NCBI GenBank assembly: GCA_965230415.1
Contig: CBDDKZ010000005.1
Location: forward strand, 2,852,001-2,916,000
Length of the DNA: 64,000 nucleotides
From: CBDDKZ01 sp965230415
GTDB lineage: Bacteria; Bacteroidota; Bacteroidia; Cytophagales; JAAEPT01
Direction of reading: 5' to 3'
Shown here piece by piece: positions 23,666 through 32,377 of this stretch. Under the pieces are notes generated by a model. The model was not told where the DNA came from, did not search any database, and was given only the letters and a program-made list of their open reading frames with translations. The position numbers and the translations under genes were made by a program. Within the stretch, counting starts at the first letter, position 1. Every line of letters begins with the position of its first letter.

Positions 23666-25132
23666 TTATTCGTTTACTGGAATTCCTGAATAATGAGTAT
23701 CGAGTAGTTTCTTCGAAAGTTCCGGGTGAATGACCGCAGCCAGGTTTAGGTATTCCTGGAATAGGTGATAGACACTCCACATGTCTATGTCGCACAGCTC
23801 TTCTGTGTAGCTCAAAAGTTCCTGAAGACATGCAGCGTATTTTTTTACGGAAAAATTGTCGGGATCACTGATCTTGTCAATTTTGGTTTTGACCTCTTTT
23901 AACAGGTCATTGCGAAATTCCCTTTTTGGATGAACTTCGGGTAATGAATAATAGGATAAGGACTTCTGAATTGTTTCTATAGTTTCGTTGAACCATTCTT
24001 TCCATTTTAAGAATTCCTTCATTTCAAAATTACATACCTCTGTCTCCGGAGCATTTAATGCGATGTAAAATCGGGTAGTCCCCGAATCGTGATGTGCTAA
24101 CATTTCGTCTATCCAAATAGCGTGTCCTCTGCTGGTAGAAAAATCGCCACCTTCCAATTTGAGGAATTCGTTGGTTACAATGCGTGTATTGTTGGTGTAA
24201 TGCGGTGTACATGCAAGTAAAGCAGGATAAACTATTCCGTGACTGTATGAACAATCAAACCCCAGAAAATGAACAATCTGGGTAGATTTGTCGCAAAGGA
24301 AATTTTTAGACCATTGTTCATTGTTGTTATGGGCAGCCCATTCTTTAATGGCAGCAACATAACCTGCTATTCCACTAAACCAGGTACTTATTCTTGTTGA
24401 TCCGTTCTGGTGATTAATGTCGATTCCCGATTCCTCTTTTCTGTCAAAAAACCATTCCTTTACATCAGATTCAAGTACAGATTGAATAAAATCCTGGGTT
24501 CTTCCTCTTAGCTTGAACTTTTCATATTTTTCTTTAAGTAGCGGGTAAAACTCGGATATTTTTATGAATTCACGTTCCACATTTTTCCATACTAAAGGTT
24601 TTTTACTAAATATCGATGTGAACACGCCCATTTTTTGCATTACCGGCGTGTTGGCACAACTTTCACATTGACTGGCGTCTGATTCTGCTCCGCAATAATT
24701 ACAAGTTGCTCTGGCAAAGGCTTCATATCCATAAAGTTGATCTTCTTCACTGAAAGGAACAATGTCAGTTTTTATCCCGATTTTGTTTTCTTTCTTCAGT
24801 GCCAGGTAAAATTCTTTCACGGCATCATAATAAAATTGATTTCCGTAGGACTTCAGAAACCAATCCAGATCAACGTTTACTTTTTTAAGCGTTTGTTCTA
24901 TTCGTCCTGCGAAATGCTGTGCGACTTCAGGCCATGGTTTTTCCAATTGCATCGCTTTTCTTTCCAGGTAACTTTGGTAATCGTCTGAATAGCAAACTAG
25001 TACTACGTCATGCCCCTGGGCTTTTTTTATGCGTGCAAAAATATCAGCAGACAGAATAGGTCCTGATAAATGGCCTAAATGCAAATCTCCGTTGGGAGTT
25101 GGGGGCGCAATGGTTACTATAAATTTTCCCAT
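23666..25132 (-). CDS. methionyl-tRNA synthetase-like N-N bond-forming ligase
   Basis: 488 residues. Class I signature HLGH at residues 18-21 (PNGDLHLGHLSG), four zinc cysteines C144, C147, C156 and C159 (CNYCG, QCESC), and the KMSKS-equivalent FSTSRGHAIW at 331-340. Overall order matches MetRS, but context is biosynthetic: cupin upstream (11-nt gap), DAO oxidase downstream, N-hydroxylase nearby. In hydrazine pathways a MetRS-like domain activates an amino acid (glycine in s56-p1) and esterifies it to the hydroxylamine, and a cupin domain rearranges the ester to a hydrazine. Housekeeping MetRS is less likely because of gene context and length. Confidence 0.85.
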   Translation of the reverse strand: MGKFIVTIAPPTPNGDLHLGHLSGPILSADIFARIKKAQGHDVVLVCYSDDYQSYLERKAMQLEKPWPEVAQHFAGRIEQTLKKVNVDLDWFLKSYGNQFYYDAVKEFYLALKKENKIGIKTDIVPFSEEDQLYGYEAFARATCNYCGAESDASQCESCANTPVMQKMGVFTSIFSKKPLVWKNVEREFIKISEFYPLLKEKYEKFKLRGRTQDFIQSVLESDVKEWFFDRKEESGIDINHQNGSTRISTWFSGIAGYVAAIKEWAAHNNNEQWSKNFLCDKSTQIVHFLGFDCSYSHGIVYPALLACTPHYTNNTRIVTNEFLKLEGGDFSTSRGHAIWIDEMLAHHDSGTTRFYIALNAPETEVCNFEMKEFLKWKEWFNETIETIQKSLSYYSLPEVHPKREFRNDLLKEVKTKIDKISDPDNFSVKKYAACLQELLSYTEELCDIDMWSVYHLFQEYLNLAAVIHPELSKKLLDTHYSGIPVNE

Positions 25133-25143
25133 GACCGTATGAG

Positions 25144-25530
25144 TTAAACGTTGGTTACAGCTTTCGTCTTAAAACTTTTGTAGTCGTCAAGAATATCGTC
25201 GTTCCACCACAGGGCGTATAAGTGAAAAGGTTCGTCCGTATTATTTTCTATATAATGATTAGATCCGGCAGGCATATAAAATACATCACCTTTAGAAGCT
25301 TCGAAAGTGTCCTTATCGACGTGAACGAGCGCTTTTCCACTGATGCATATGAATAACTCTTCTTCTCCGAGTGGTTCATTTACATGCTCAAGTGATGAGC
25401 TATGCGGCCTTACCACACAATAGGCACCACCAAACGGAAATACACGTCCTTCCCAGGGAAGTAATCGTTTACCGTCAAGTCCGTATTCGTACTTTAACTC
25501 ATTCCAATTAATTTTTTCTACTACTTTCAT
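25144..25530 (-). CDS. cupin protein, partner of the MetRS-like ligase
   Basis: 128 residues, one cupin barrel. Candidate metal ligands are H43 and H49 (RPHSSSLEH), a Glu in GEEELF (56-58) and H92 (MPAGSNH). In characterised hydrazine-forming enzymes the cupin is fused to the MetRS-like domain. Here it is a separate gene, immediately upstream of the MetRS-like gene and in the same order. Predicted to catalyse or assist the N-N forming rearrangement. It is otherwise a generic cupin, so assignment rests on context. Confidence 0.8.
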   Translation of the reverse strand: MKVVEKINWNELKYEYGLDGKRLLPWEGRVFPFGGAYCVVRPHSSSLEHVNEPLGEEELFICISGKALVHVDKDTFEASKGDVFYMPAGSNHYIENNTDEPFHLYALWWNDDILDDYKSFKTKAVTNV

Positions 25531-25541
25531 GATTTTGGATT

Positions 25542-26975
25542 TTATCGTTGAACTATTTCAAATGACTTTTGTAAGATTTTACAAATACAGTCTACTTCAT
25601 ATTTGCCAATATTAAGCGGAGGCAAAAATCTGATAACAGTACCGTGGCGACCTCCCAGTTCAATAATGAGCCCTCTTCTTAAACATTCATGTTGAATTCT
25701 TTGAGCTAACTCTTTAAAGGGAGCTTGGGATCCAAGGGCATTTGGCTCCGACTCCGGGTCAACAATTTCCACACCAATCATAAGCCCCTTTCCGCGCACA
25801 TCACCCAGAAAAGGAAAAGCCATTTTCATCAATTCCAGTTGGTGCATGAAATAGGTTCCGAGCTCAGTTACATGTCTCAGGATATCGTATGTCTTCAGAT
25901 AGTTAATTACTACCGAAGCGCTGGCCATAGAAAGTTGATTGCCTCTAAATGTTCCGGTATGGGCGCCAGGTCCCCATTTGTCGAGTTTTTCGTTATAAAC
26001 CAACAGAGATAAAGGCATACCACCACCAATACCTTTGGATATTACAATAGCATCGGGAGTGATACTCGCATGCTCGAATGCAAACATTTTTCCGGTGCGC
26101 CCCATTCCTGCCTGAACCTCATCTACAATTAAGTATATATCATGTTTTTTTGTGATTTCACGTATGCCTTTCAGCCAAAATTCAGAGGCAGGAATTACAC
26201 CTCCTTCACCCTGTACGCACTCTAAAATAAATGCAGCAGGTTTGTCAATGCCGCTTTCGGGGTCTCCCAGTAATTGATCGATATAGTGCAGGGAAATTTC
26301 CTCCGCTTTTTTCCCGCCAATACCAAAAGGACATCGGTAATGGTAAGGGAAAGGAAGATTGACGACATTGGGCATTAAAGAGGCCACTTTCTTCTTTGGA
26401 GAAAGGTTACCTGTGAGGGCCAACGCACCATGTGTCATGCCATGGAAACCACCTTGAAAAGAGAATATATTTTTCCTTCCTGTAGCTGTTTTCACAAGCT
26501 TTATTGCCGCCTCAATGCCATCGGCACCCGAAGGGCTACAAAACTGAATTTTTGCGTCCTTAGCAAATTCGTTAGGCAAAATTGAAAACAAGTCCTGCAC
26601 AAATTGATCCTTGATTGGCGTAATCAGGTCTAATGTTTGTACCGGGTGGTTAGCGTTAAGCACCTCCTTGATTTTTTTGGAAATATTGGGGTGGTTATGT
26701 CCTAGAGGTAAGGAGCCTGCCCCTGCCAGACAGTCAATAAAAATTCGTCCTTCAAGATCTTTGAGGTAAATGCCTTTTGCTTCCAGAACAGTCATGGGGA
26801 TTTGTCTGGGGTACGTTCGCGCACTGGATTCGTTTAAATCCTGCCTTTTGTTATAGTCATTAAGAACAATTTCGTATGGGTGTTCCAAAACATGCTCGCT
26901 CCAATAATAATCGTAATCAAACGAATAAACATCTGAACCTTGTTTAAGAAAATTGGTGCTTCCTTCGCTTATCAT
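25542..26975 (-). CDS. diaminobutyrate-2-oxoglutarate aminotransferase
   Basis: 477 residues, class III PLP aminotransferase. PLP lysine K314 (ISKGIGGGMP), D285 (VDEVQAG), CSPSGADGIEAAIKL and HTGTFRGNQL match the EctB/Dat (PvdH, RhbA) subgroup that makes L-2,4-diaminobutyrate from aspartate semialdehyde and glutamate. Gap of 12 nt to the N-hydroxylase. Either it makes the substrate of that hydroxylase or it regenerates the diamine after the DAO oxidase releases a semialdehyde. It could also act on the lysine-derived semialdehyde. Subgroup call is firm, substrate is inferred. Confidence 0.85.
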   Translation of the reverse strand: MISEGSTNFLKQGSDVYSFDYDYYWSEHVLEHPYEIVLNDYNKRQDLNESSARTYPRQIPMTVLEAKGIYLKDLEGRIFIDCLAGAGSLPLGHNHPNISKKIKEVLNANHPVQTLDLITPIKDQFVQDLFSILPNEFAKDAKIQFCSPSGADGIEAAIKLVKTATGRKNIFSFQGGFHGMTHGALALTGNLSPKKKVASLMPNVVNLPFPYHYRCPFGIGGKKAEEISLHYIDQLLGDPESGIDKPAAFILECVQGEGGVIPASEFWLKGIREITKKHDIYLIVDEVQAGMGRTGKMFAFEHASITPDAIVISKGIGGGMPLSLLVYNEKLDKWGPGAHTGTFRGNQLSMASASVVINYLKTYDILRHVTELGTYFMHQLELMKMAFPFLGDVRGKGLMIGVEIVDPESEPNALGSQAPFKELAQRIQHECLRRGLIIELGGRHGTVIRFLPPLNIGKYEVDCICKILQKSFEIVQR

Positions 26976-26987
26976 AGTATCGTGTCT

Positions 26988-28319
26988 TTAATGATGAAAA
27001 ATAACTTTATTTGCTTCCTCTTTGTGGATGTTTTTTCCGGATTTCAATGCCTTTACTATCGCTTCTGCTCTTAGAGACAGCAGACTGAACGATCCTGCGT
27101 CGCCCATACCATGCGAGGACTCGCAAAGGCCGTTTACTATGCATTTGGCATAAGGGGCGACATGAGGTTTCATTTTGACAGAGTAGTCAAAGTTGACATC
27201 AAGGCAACTTTCTTCATCGAAATGCATATGCTCTTTTATTCCGTGAAAGATGGAGTGGTAGGATTCCTCGTTGATCTGAGTACCGAAATTTTTAAATCCC
27301 GTAGCTAAAATGAGCAAATCTATCTCTTCGGTTAATTCTTCTTTACTTTCTACTTTTTCGAAATGAATGTTTAAACGTTCAGCCGCCGTAACGCTCGTGA
27401 TGTTAGAACTTCTGTGAATAAAAATGCTTTGTGAATCCGTTATTTTTTGTTGGTAGATGACTCGGTACAATTGATCCAGCACATCGGCATCTGCGGCCGA
27501 ATAATTGGTGTGATGAAGGTCGTTGATTAATCGCCTTTTTGTAGACTTGTCTACTTTGTAGAATAATTCGGCAAATTCCGGGAAATATACTTCTCCCGTG
27601 AATGGACTTACATCTTTCATTTTGTAACCGTATGGATTGCAGAAGCCTGTAATTTGAATGCCGGGGTAATTGGCGTTGGCGTGTAACATGATTTCGATAG
27701 CGCTCTGACTGCCTCCAACTACTGCTATTCGGTTTAAATTTCCTTCTTCAAATTTCCGGCTGATAGTTGGCAGGTAGTCGTTGAGATGTATGATGTCATC
27801 TGATTTGGCAGACTGGAAAACAGTCGGGATATTAGGCGTCCTTCCCGGGGCTATTACCAACTGCTTACAGTAATAACTATTATTGTTATTGTCTATAAGT
27901 TTATAGCCAGTACCATTGCCCAGCTCATCTTCTATAAGATCAATACTACTTATTTCTGTGTTATAAGCTACGAGATGATCGAAGTACGCGGCCACCCATC
28001 TCACATATTGTTCGTACTCTATACGAAAAGGGAAATTCATCCCCAGATTGAGGTGTTCAAACAGTCGTCCTTTTTCAAAAAGAAAGTTAGTAAAAGTATA
28101 TTTGCTTCTGGGGTTCCTTGGCGTTACCAAATCCCGAAGTGGGTGATTTTGAATATCTGAGTCGGGGAATAACATTGAAGGTTGCCATGTTGCTTTGCTT
28201 CTTTTTTCAAGGAACAGGACTTCCAGGTCGTTTTCAATTTCTTCTAAACCTATCGCCAAAGCAATATTTGCAGGGCCAAAACCGATTCCAATGACATCAT
28301 ATGTTTTTTCGTTTTCCAT
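26988..28319 (-). CDS. lysine/ornithine-type N-monooxygenase
   Basis: 443 residues. FAD motif GIGFGPANIALA (11-22), W-x-PSMLF (substrate-side ATWQPSMLFP), NADPH motif VVGGSQSAIEI and the C-terminal LATGF are the signatures of the IucD/PvdA/SidA N-hydroxylases. They put a hydroxyl on the side-chain amine of lysine, ornithine or a related diamine. No siderophore synthetase is present, so hydroxamate formation is less likely than use as the first step of N-N bond formation with the cupin and MetRS-like proteins downstream. Adjacent aminotransferase suggests diaminobutyrate as substrate. Confidence 0.88.
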   Translation of the reverse strand: MENEKTYDVIGIGFGPANIALAIGLEEIENDLEVLFLEKRSKATWQPSMLFPDSDIQNHPLRDLVTPRNPRSKYTFTNFLFEKGRLFEHLNLGMNFPFRIEYEQYVRWVAAYFDHLVAYNTEISSIDLIEDELGNGTGYKLIDNNNNSYYCKQLVIAPGRTPNIPTVFQSAKSDDIIHLNDYLPTISRKFEEGNLNRIAVVGGSQSAIEIMLHANANYPGIQITGFCNPYGYKMKDVSPFTGEVYFPEFAELFYKVDKSTKRRLINDLHHTNYSAADADVLDQLYRVIYQQKITDSQSIFIHRSSNITSVTAAERLNIHFEKVESKEELTEEIDLLILATGFKNFGTQINEESYHSIFHGIKEHMHFDEESCLDVNFDYSVKMKPHVAPYAKCIVNGLCESSHGMGDAGSFSLLSLRAEAIVKALKSGKNIHKEEANKVIFHH

Positions 28320-28324
28320 TACTC

Positions 28325-28585
28325 TTAAATTTTAGCTTGGCTTAATTCATCTATTATTTTTAATAATTCCCCGACAGTTTCAGGAGCTTCCAGGTCGTCG
28401 CCTAGTTCGGAAATATCTATCCCAATAGCGTCTTCCAAGCCAAAAAGGATAGTGATAAGTGCCATAGAGTTGATCCCTAATTCTTCCATTTTAAGCTCAG
28501 GGCTAAGTTGCTCTATTGTTAATCCTCCATGAGAAGCTTCTACAAGCTCTTTTAATATTATTTTGTGTATATCTACCATGATCAT
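28325..28585 (-). CDS. acyl/peptidyl carrier protein 1
   Basis: 86 residues. Carrier motif EELGINSMALITIL with S40 as phosphopantetheine site, four-helix layout. Its start overlaps the stop of the adenylation gene (ATGA at 28585), so the two are made together and the adenylation protein most likely loads this carrier. It precedes the N-hydroxylase gene. Confidence 0.88.
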   Translation of the reverse strand: MIMVDIHKIILKELVEASHGGLTIEQLSPELKMEELGINSMALITILFGLEDAIGIDISELGDDLEAPETVGELLKIIDELSQAKI

Positions 28586-30207
28586 TCTTGTTCAAGTAAT
28601 TCAACATGCTCGTCATTTAGACTGTAAAATTTGTCTGACCTCTCCATTACAGCTTTAAGAAAAGGTTTCATGAGTGATTTTAGGTTGTTTTTTCCTGTCG
28701 ATGATAGTACAGCCTGTTCTGTACAGGCATAGTAGGAGGGGACCATGTATGAGGGTAATAGTTGCTTCAGTTGCTCGTCCAGCTCGGACAGCTTTCGAAA
28801 AGCATTTGCCGTTTCTCCTACTACAATTGCAAATAGTTTTTTTTGACCATTTACATTTTGTACATCTACAATGCCACTTTCGAAAATTGAATTACTTAAC
28901 AATTCATGTTGAATTTCGAGGAGATTTACGCGTCTGCCAAATAGTTTAATTTCGTCATCGGTACGTCCAACAAAATGATAATTACCTTCGTTGTCCTGAA
29001 AACACAAATCTCCTGTACGGTAATAGAGGTTACCATCAATTTTTGTAAGTACATTTTCTGTTTCCTGTTGCCTGTTGTAATAACCTTTCATAACTTGTGT
29101 CCCTCCTATAAGAAGCTCTCCGGTCTCACCGGAATTAAGTATGATTTTGCCAGTATTGTCGAGTAGAATGGAAGTGTTATTGCGTAGGGGTTTTCCAATG
29201 GGGTAAAAAGTGTCCTTATCTTCTTTATACCTTTTGGGGATCGTATAACAATGTGAAACGATGGTTGTTTCAGTAGGTCCATATGCATTGATTACTCGAA
29301 GGTCAGGGAAGTTGTTGTTCCAGAAGTCAATGACATATGTATCACAGACTTCAGCTCCAGTCATTAGTAATTGCAGGTGGCTTAAATCGGTGTTCAGAAT
29401 TTTATCTTTGTCCGTTGTCATTATGGTTAGTATCGTGGATACGGCAATGACATGTGTGATTTTATTTTTTGCCAAAGCCTTTAGAATAAGAGACTGAATT
29501 GGCAGGCCTTTATAAACGTAAACAGAAGCACCGTAAGCAAGGGGCAGAAAGGTGTCTTCGATAGATACGTCAAAGTGAAAGGGACTAAAACTGAAGCAAA
29601 AAGAGTCTTGTTTGAAGTTGAATATTTCATTATGGTTAGCGAAATAGCTTCTCAAATTTCCATGGCTAATGCAAACCCCTTTGGGTTTTCCTGTTGTTCC
29701 CGATGTATGAATCATGTAAGCGATTTCATCATCATTTGAACAGGCATATGCTGCTATGGGACTTTCATTTTCGTCACTTTCGGCAAAGGCATCAAAAGCT
29801 ATTAATGTTAATTTCGTAGCTGGAAAATCTGCTATATTTTCAGGTGTACCTATTAGAACTTTTGCTTCTGTAGTAACTATTATTCCGTTCAGTCTGTCAT
29901 GAGGACTATCGCTGTCTAATGGAACGTATATAGCGCCTGCTTTCCAGATTGCAGGTGCTACCAGTGTCATTTCTATTCTTTTTTGTGCCAGGACAACTAC
30001 GCGATCGCCAGGTTTTACGCCAGCGTTTATTAGCATGTTGAATAAGCTATCGCTTTTCGATTGAAGCTCCTGAAATGTGTAACTTCTTTTGCCATCGCTT
30101 ACCGCTGTTTTTTGTGGTGTATTTGTACAGCCTTTTGAAAAAATATGACTGATTGGCCCGTACCTGTCTTGTTGTAAAGCTTCAGTTCTTTCGTCGGTTA
30201 ATAGCAT
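28582..30207 (-). CDS. stand-alone NRPS adenylation protein
   Basis: 541 residues. Core motifs are present: LTYTFQEL-like YTFQELQSKS, AYMIHTSGTTGKPKG (A3, 164-177), FHFDVSIEDTF (A4, with the amino-acid-binding Asp213), NAYGPTETTI (A5), YRTGDL (A7), and the A10 lysine near STGKNNLKSL. Asp213 points to an amino-acid-like substrate with a free alpha-amine or hydrazine. No condensation or carrier domain is fused. Coupled to carrier protein 1 and overlapping the preceding hydrolase by 10 nt. Candidate loader of the hydrazino acid. Confidence 0.88.
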   Translation of the reverse strand: MLLTDERTEALQQDRYGPISHIFSKGCTNTPQKTAVSDGKRSYTFQELQSKSDSLFNMLINAGVKPGDRVVVLAQKRIEMTLVAPAIWKAGAIYVPLDSDSPHDRLNGIIVTTEAKVLIGTPENIADFPATKLTLIAFDAFAESDENESPIAAYACSNDDEIAYMIHTSGTTGKPKGVCISHGNLRSYFANHNEIFNFKQDSFCFSFSPFHFDVSIEDTFLPLAYGASVYVYKGLPIQSLILKALAKNKITHVIAVSTILTIMTTDKDKILNTDLSHLQLLMTGAEVCDTYVIDFWNNNFPDLRVINAYGPTETTIVSHCYTIPKRYKEDKDTFYPIGKPLRNNTSILLDNTGKIILNSGETGELLIGGTQVMKGYYNRQQETENVLTKIDGNLYYRTGDLCFQDNEGNYHFVGRTDDEIKLFGRRVNLLEIQHELLSNSIFESGIVDVQNVNGQKKLFAIVVGETANAFRKLSELDEQLKQLLPSYMVPSYYACTEQAVLSSTGKNNLKSLMKPFLKAVMERSDKFYSLNDEHVELLEQE

Positions 30208-31904
30208 AATTCTGTTTGTTTAATTTCTAATTCCTTGATTCTATCATCGGTAATTGGTAACCTGGATTCTGATAAAATATGCCGAATAAGTCTCAATAAG
30301 TTTCGTGCCGATTGTTCAATTAAATAATGTCCCGTACCGAATATTTCAAAGATTTTGAGGTGTGTGAAATCTTGACATACATTTCTTGTGAACTCGTTGG
30401 ATATGACATCGTCTTGTGCGCCCAATACAAGTATGACTTCACTTTTTACTTCCTTTATTACTTTAGATAAATTGAAGCTCTCATCACCTTTGGTTCGCTT
30501 GGCGTAGTTAATCAGGAATTCTGGTTTGGACATAGGAACAATAATGGCTTGTTTTCTATTATCATCTTTAAATGCCAATAGTTCGCTTGTTTTCAAATTT
30601 TGAGCATCGGCGGTTTTTGAGCTGTTTTTGACGAGGAATGATGAAAGTATCAAGCTCTTCTTTTCTTTTTTGATCACCTGGTCAAAAACGATATCGAGTT
30701 CTTCTTCAAACTTTGAGTCGCTGGGCTTTACCGTCGAAAGCCCTTTGAACACAGGCGCGATCAGGAAAAGATGAGTCACCAAATCTGTGCTCTTAGCAAG
30801 AAGTGTACCTATTCTTCCTCCGTTGCACCAGGCTAATACATCGATGCGTTTTGTTTTTTCATGTTCAAGAATTTCGTTGATATCGGCAACATGTTGCTCT
30901 AGAGAAACTACATCATTCATTGCGCCTATATCTAAATTACTGCATCTTGATTCGTAAAGAATGATCTGATGGTCTTCAATGAGCTGGCTCACAACCTTAT
31001 TCCAGAAAACGGCCGGTAAACCAAGCGCATTGATAATCAGCACCTTGTTTTTTTTCTCTTCTGAACTGAAATACCTGATTTCAGTACCATCAGAAGAAAC
31101 TGTTAGTTTTTTGGGGAGACAATAATGGCTCCATGGTAAGTCTTTATTGAAATGACTTGAATTTAATTTCCAGCTATCTGTAATGTACTTATCCAATTCA
31201 GGTGAAACTGCTGCAGTGAGTATCGTAGTATCTGCATGTTGCCCTGTTGTTTTTAGAAGTAATTCATCCAGTTCGTTCATTGGCTTTTCTTCGTCAAACT
31301 GCATGCCCATGTCTTTGAGTAATTCTATTATTTTGTGCCCCCATTGTCGGATTTCAAAATCAAGGTTTGCAATTTCAAGAAGCGATTTTCGATTAGTATC
31401 CAAAGGTGCGTAACACAAGCCGACCCTTGATAACAAGGTGGGGTTAAAAGTCTTCTTGTCAAGAAAGTCACTGAATTTAGCATTGAATTCCATACAGAAT
31501 TCTTCCAGTGTTCGCTGCACATTTTGCAGGTAAGAAGAAAGAAATGGATTCATTTTTATAACTGACAGGTTTAAAGGGAATGCTTTGAAATTTATGTTGT
31601 AAGCATTGTATGTTGTATTACCCTTTAAGTAGTTATGATTAAAAGTAAAGACTATTATTTCATTTGAATAAACTATGTTTTTTTGAATCAAATCGAGAGT
31701 TAATCCTAAATCCTGATGATAAGTGTCAAGCACAAAAACCTGATCGAATACTTCCGTTTTCCAACTGATTTTTGAGTTGAAAGAATTTACGCTTTCAGTA
31801 GTTATAACCTGGATTGATGTGGTCTTATGTCCCGTCAGCTCCAGAAAGTTTCTGAAGTATTCTTCTGACGCTGCAACGATTAACGGTTTGTTTAAATCTA
31901 CCAT
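30198..31904 (-). CDS. two-domain protein with Cys-nucleophile alpha/beta hydrolase
   Basis: About 568 residues from ATG 31904 (MVDLNKPLIVAASEEYFRN), 5 nt after the GNAT stop. An ATG at 31934 would overlap it. Residues 1-270 match no family I know. Residues ~275-560 are an alpha/beta hydrolase: nucleophile elbow LAWCNGGRIG with Cys in place of Ser, Asp in GAQDDVIS, His in GTGHYLI. Cys in this place occurs in some thioesterase domains that transfer or cyclise products. Predicted to release or transfer the carrier-bound product. The N-terminal domain is a possible new partner domain. Confidence 0.65.
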   Translation of the reverse strand: MVDLNKPLIVAASEEYFRNFLELTGHKTTSIQVITTESVNSFNSKISWKTEVFDQVFVLDTYHQDLGLTLDLIQKNIVYSNEIIVFTFNHNYLKGNTTYNAYNINFKAFPLNLSVIKMNPFLSSYLQNVQRTLEEFCMEFNAKFSDFLDKKTFNPTLLSRVGLCYAPLDTNRKSLLEIANLDFEIRQWGHKIIELLKDMGMQFDEEKPMNELDELLLKTTGQHADTTILTAAVSPELDKYITDSWKLNSSHFNKDLPWSHYCLPKKLTVSSDGTEIRYFSSEEKKNKVLIINALGLPAVFWNKVVSQLIEDHQIILYESRCSNLDIGAMNDVVSLEQHVADINEILEHEKTKRIDVLAWCNGGRIGTLLAKSTDLVTHLFLIAPVFKGLSTVKPSDSKFEEELDIVFDQVIKKEKKSLILSSFLVKNSSKTADAQNLKTSELLAFKDDNRKQAIIVPMSKPEFLINYAKRTKGDESFNLSKVIKEVKSEVILVLGAQDDVISNEFTRNVCQDFTHLKIFEIFGTGHYLIEQSARNLLRLIRHILSESRLPITDDRIKELEIKQTELCY

Positions 31905-31909
31905 AGTTT

Positions 31910-32377
31910 TTAGGTACTTAGAAAGAACCTGCACTTTTCTTTCATGCCGGCTCCCAGTTTATAATAGAATAATATGGCATCTTCGTTATCAAACGGTGTT
32001 TGCCATTGTATTTCTTTAATTGCCATCTTTCTGGCATCGGAAGTCATCTGCTCGATAAGCTTTTTGCCCAAGCCTTGTCTTCTTACTTTCTTAGAAAGAT
32101 AGAGGCAATCCATATGAAGGTAAAAGCGCAGATTCCAGGTAGAGTATTCTTTTGTATAAGACATATACCCTACGAGTTCTTGTTGCTCCGGTTCTTCTGC
32201 TACGTATATTGTAAGTGGATGATCCGGGTCTTCAAGGGCTTGCTCCAGTTGCTGTTGTTTACCGGTTTTGTCGTAGCCGGATTTTTCGAATAGCGCATGG
32301 TCATGACATAGTTCAACTAGTGCTTTTGCGTCCGCTGTTACTGCTAATCTTATGCGGTATTTACTTGCTTCAGACAT
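31910..32377 (-). CDS. GNAT N-acyltransferase
   Basis: 155 residues. VRRQGLGKKLIEQM is the acetyl-CoA binding loop (R-x2-G-x-G), and VGYMSYTKEYST, DCLYLSK and FYYKLGA match the GNAT fold. In the triacsin pathway a GNAT acylates the hydrazine product before loading, which from memory is the closest parallel. Here it could protect the hydrazine or hydroxylamine, but substrate is not shown. It overlaps the upstream unknown gene by 8 nt. Confidence 0.8.
   Translation of the reverse strand: MSEASKYRIRLAVTADAKALVELCHDHALFEKSGYDKTGKQQQLEQALEDPDHPLTIYVAEEPEQQELVGYMSYTKEYSTWNLRFYLHMDCLYLSKKVRRQGLGKKLIEQMTSDARKMAIKEIQWQTPFDNEDAILFYYKLGAGMKEKCRFFLST

Noticed and set aside
23666..25132. Housekeeping methionyl-tRNA synthetase
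   Set aside because: Shorter than typical Bacteroidota MetRS with its C-terminal domain, located inside a biosynthetic operon beside a cupin and an oxidase. A genome check for another metG would settle it.
26988..28319. Hydroxamate siderophore cluster
   Set aside because: An N-hydroxylase and a diaminobutyrate aminotransferase are present, but no IucA/IucC synthetase, no multi-module NRPS and no TonB receptor; cupin, MetRS-like and DAO genes fit N-N formation better.
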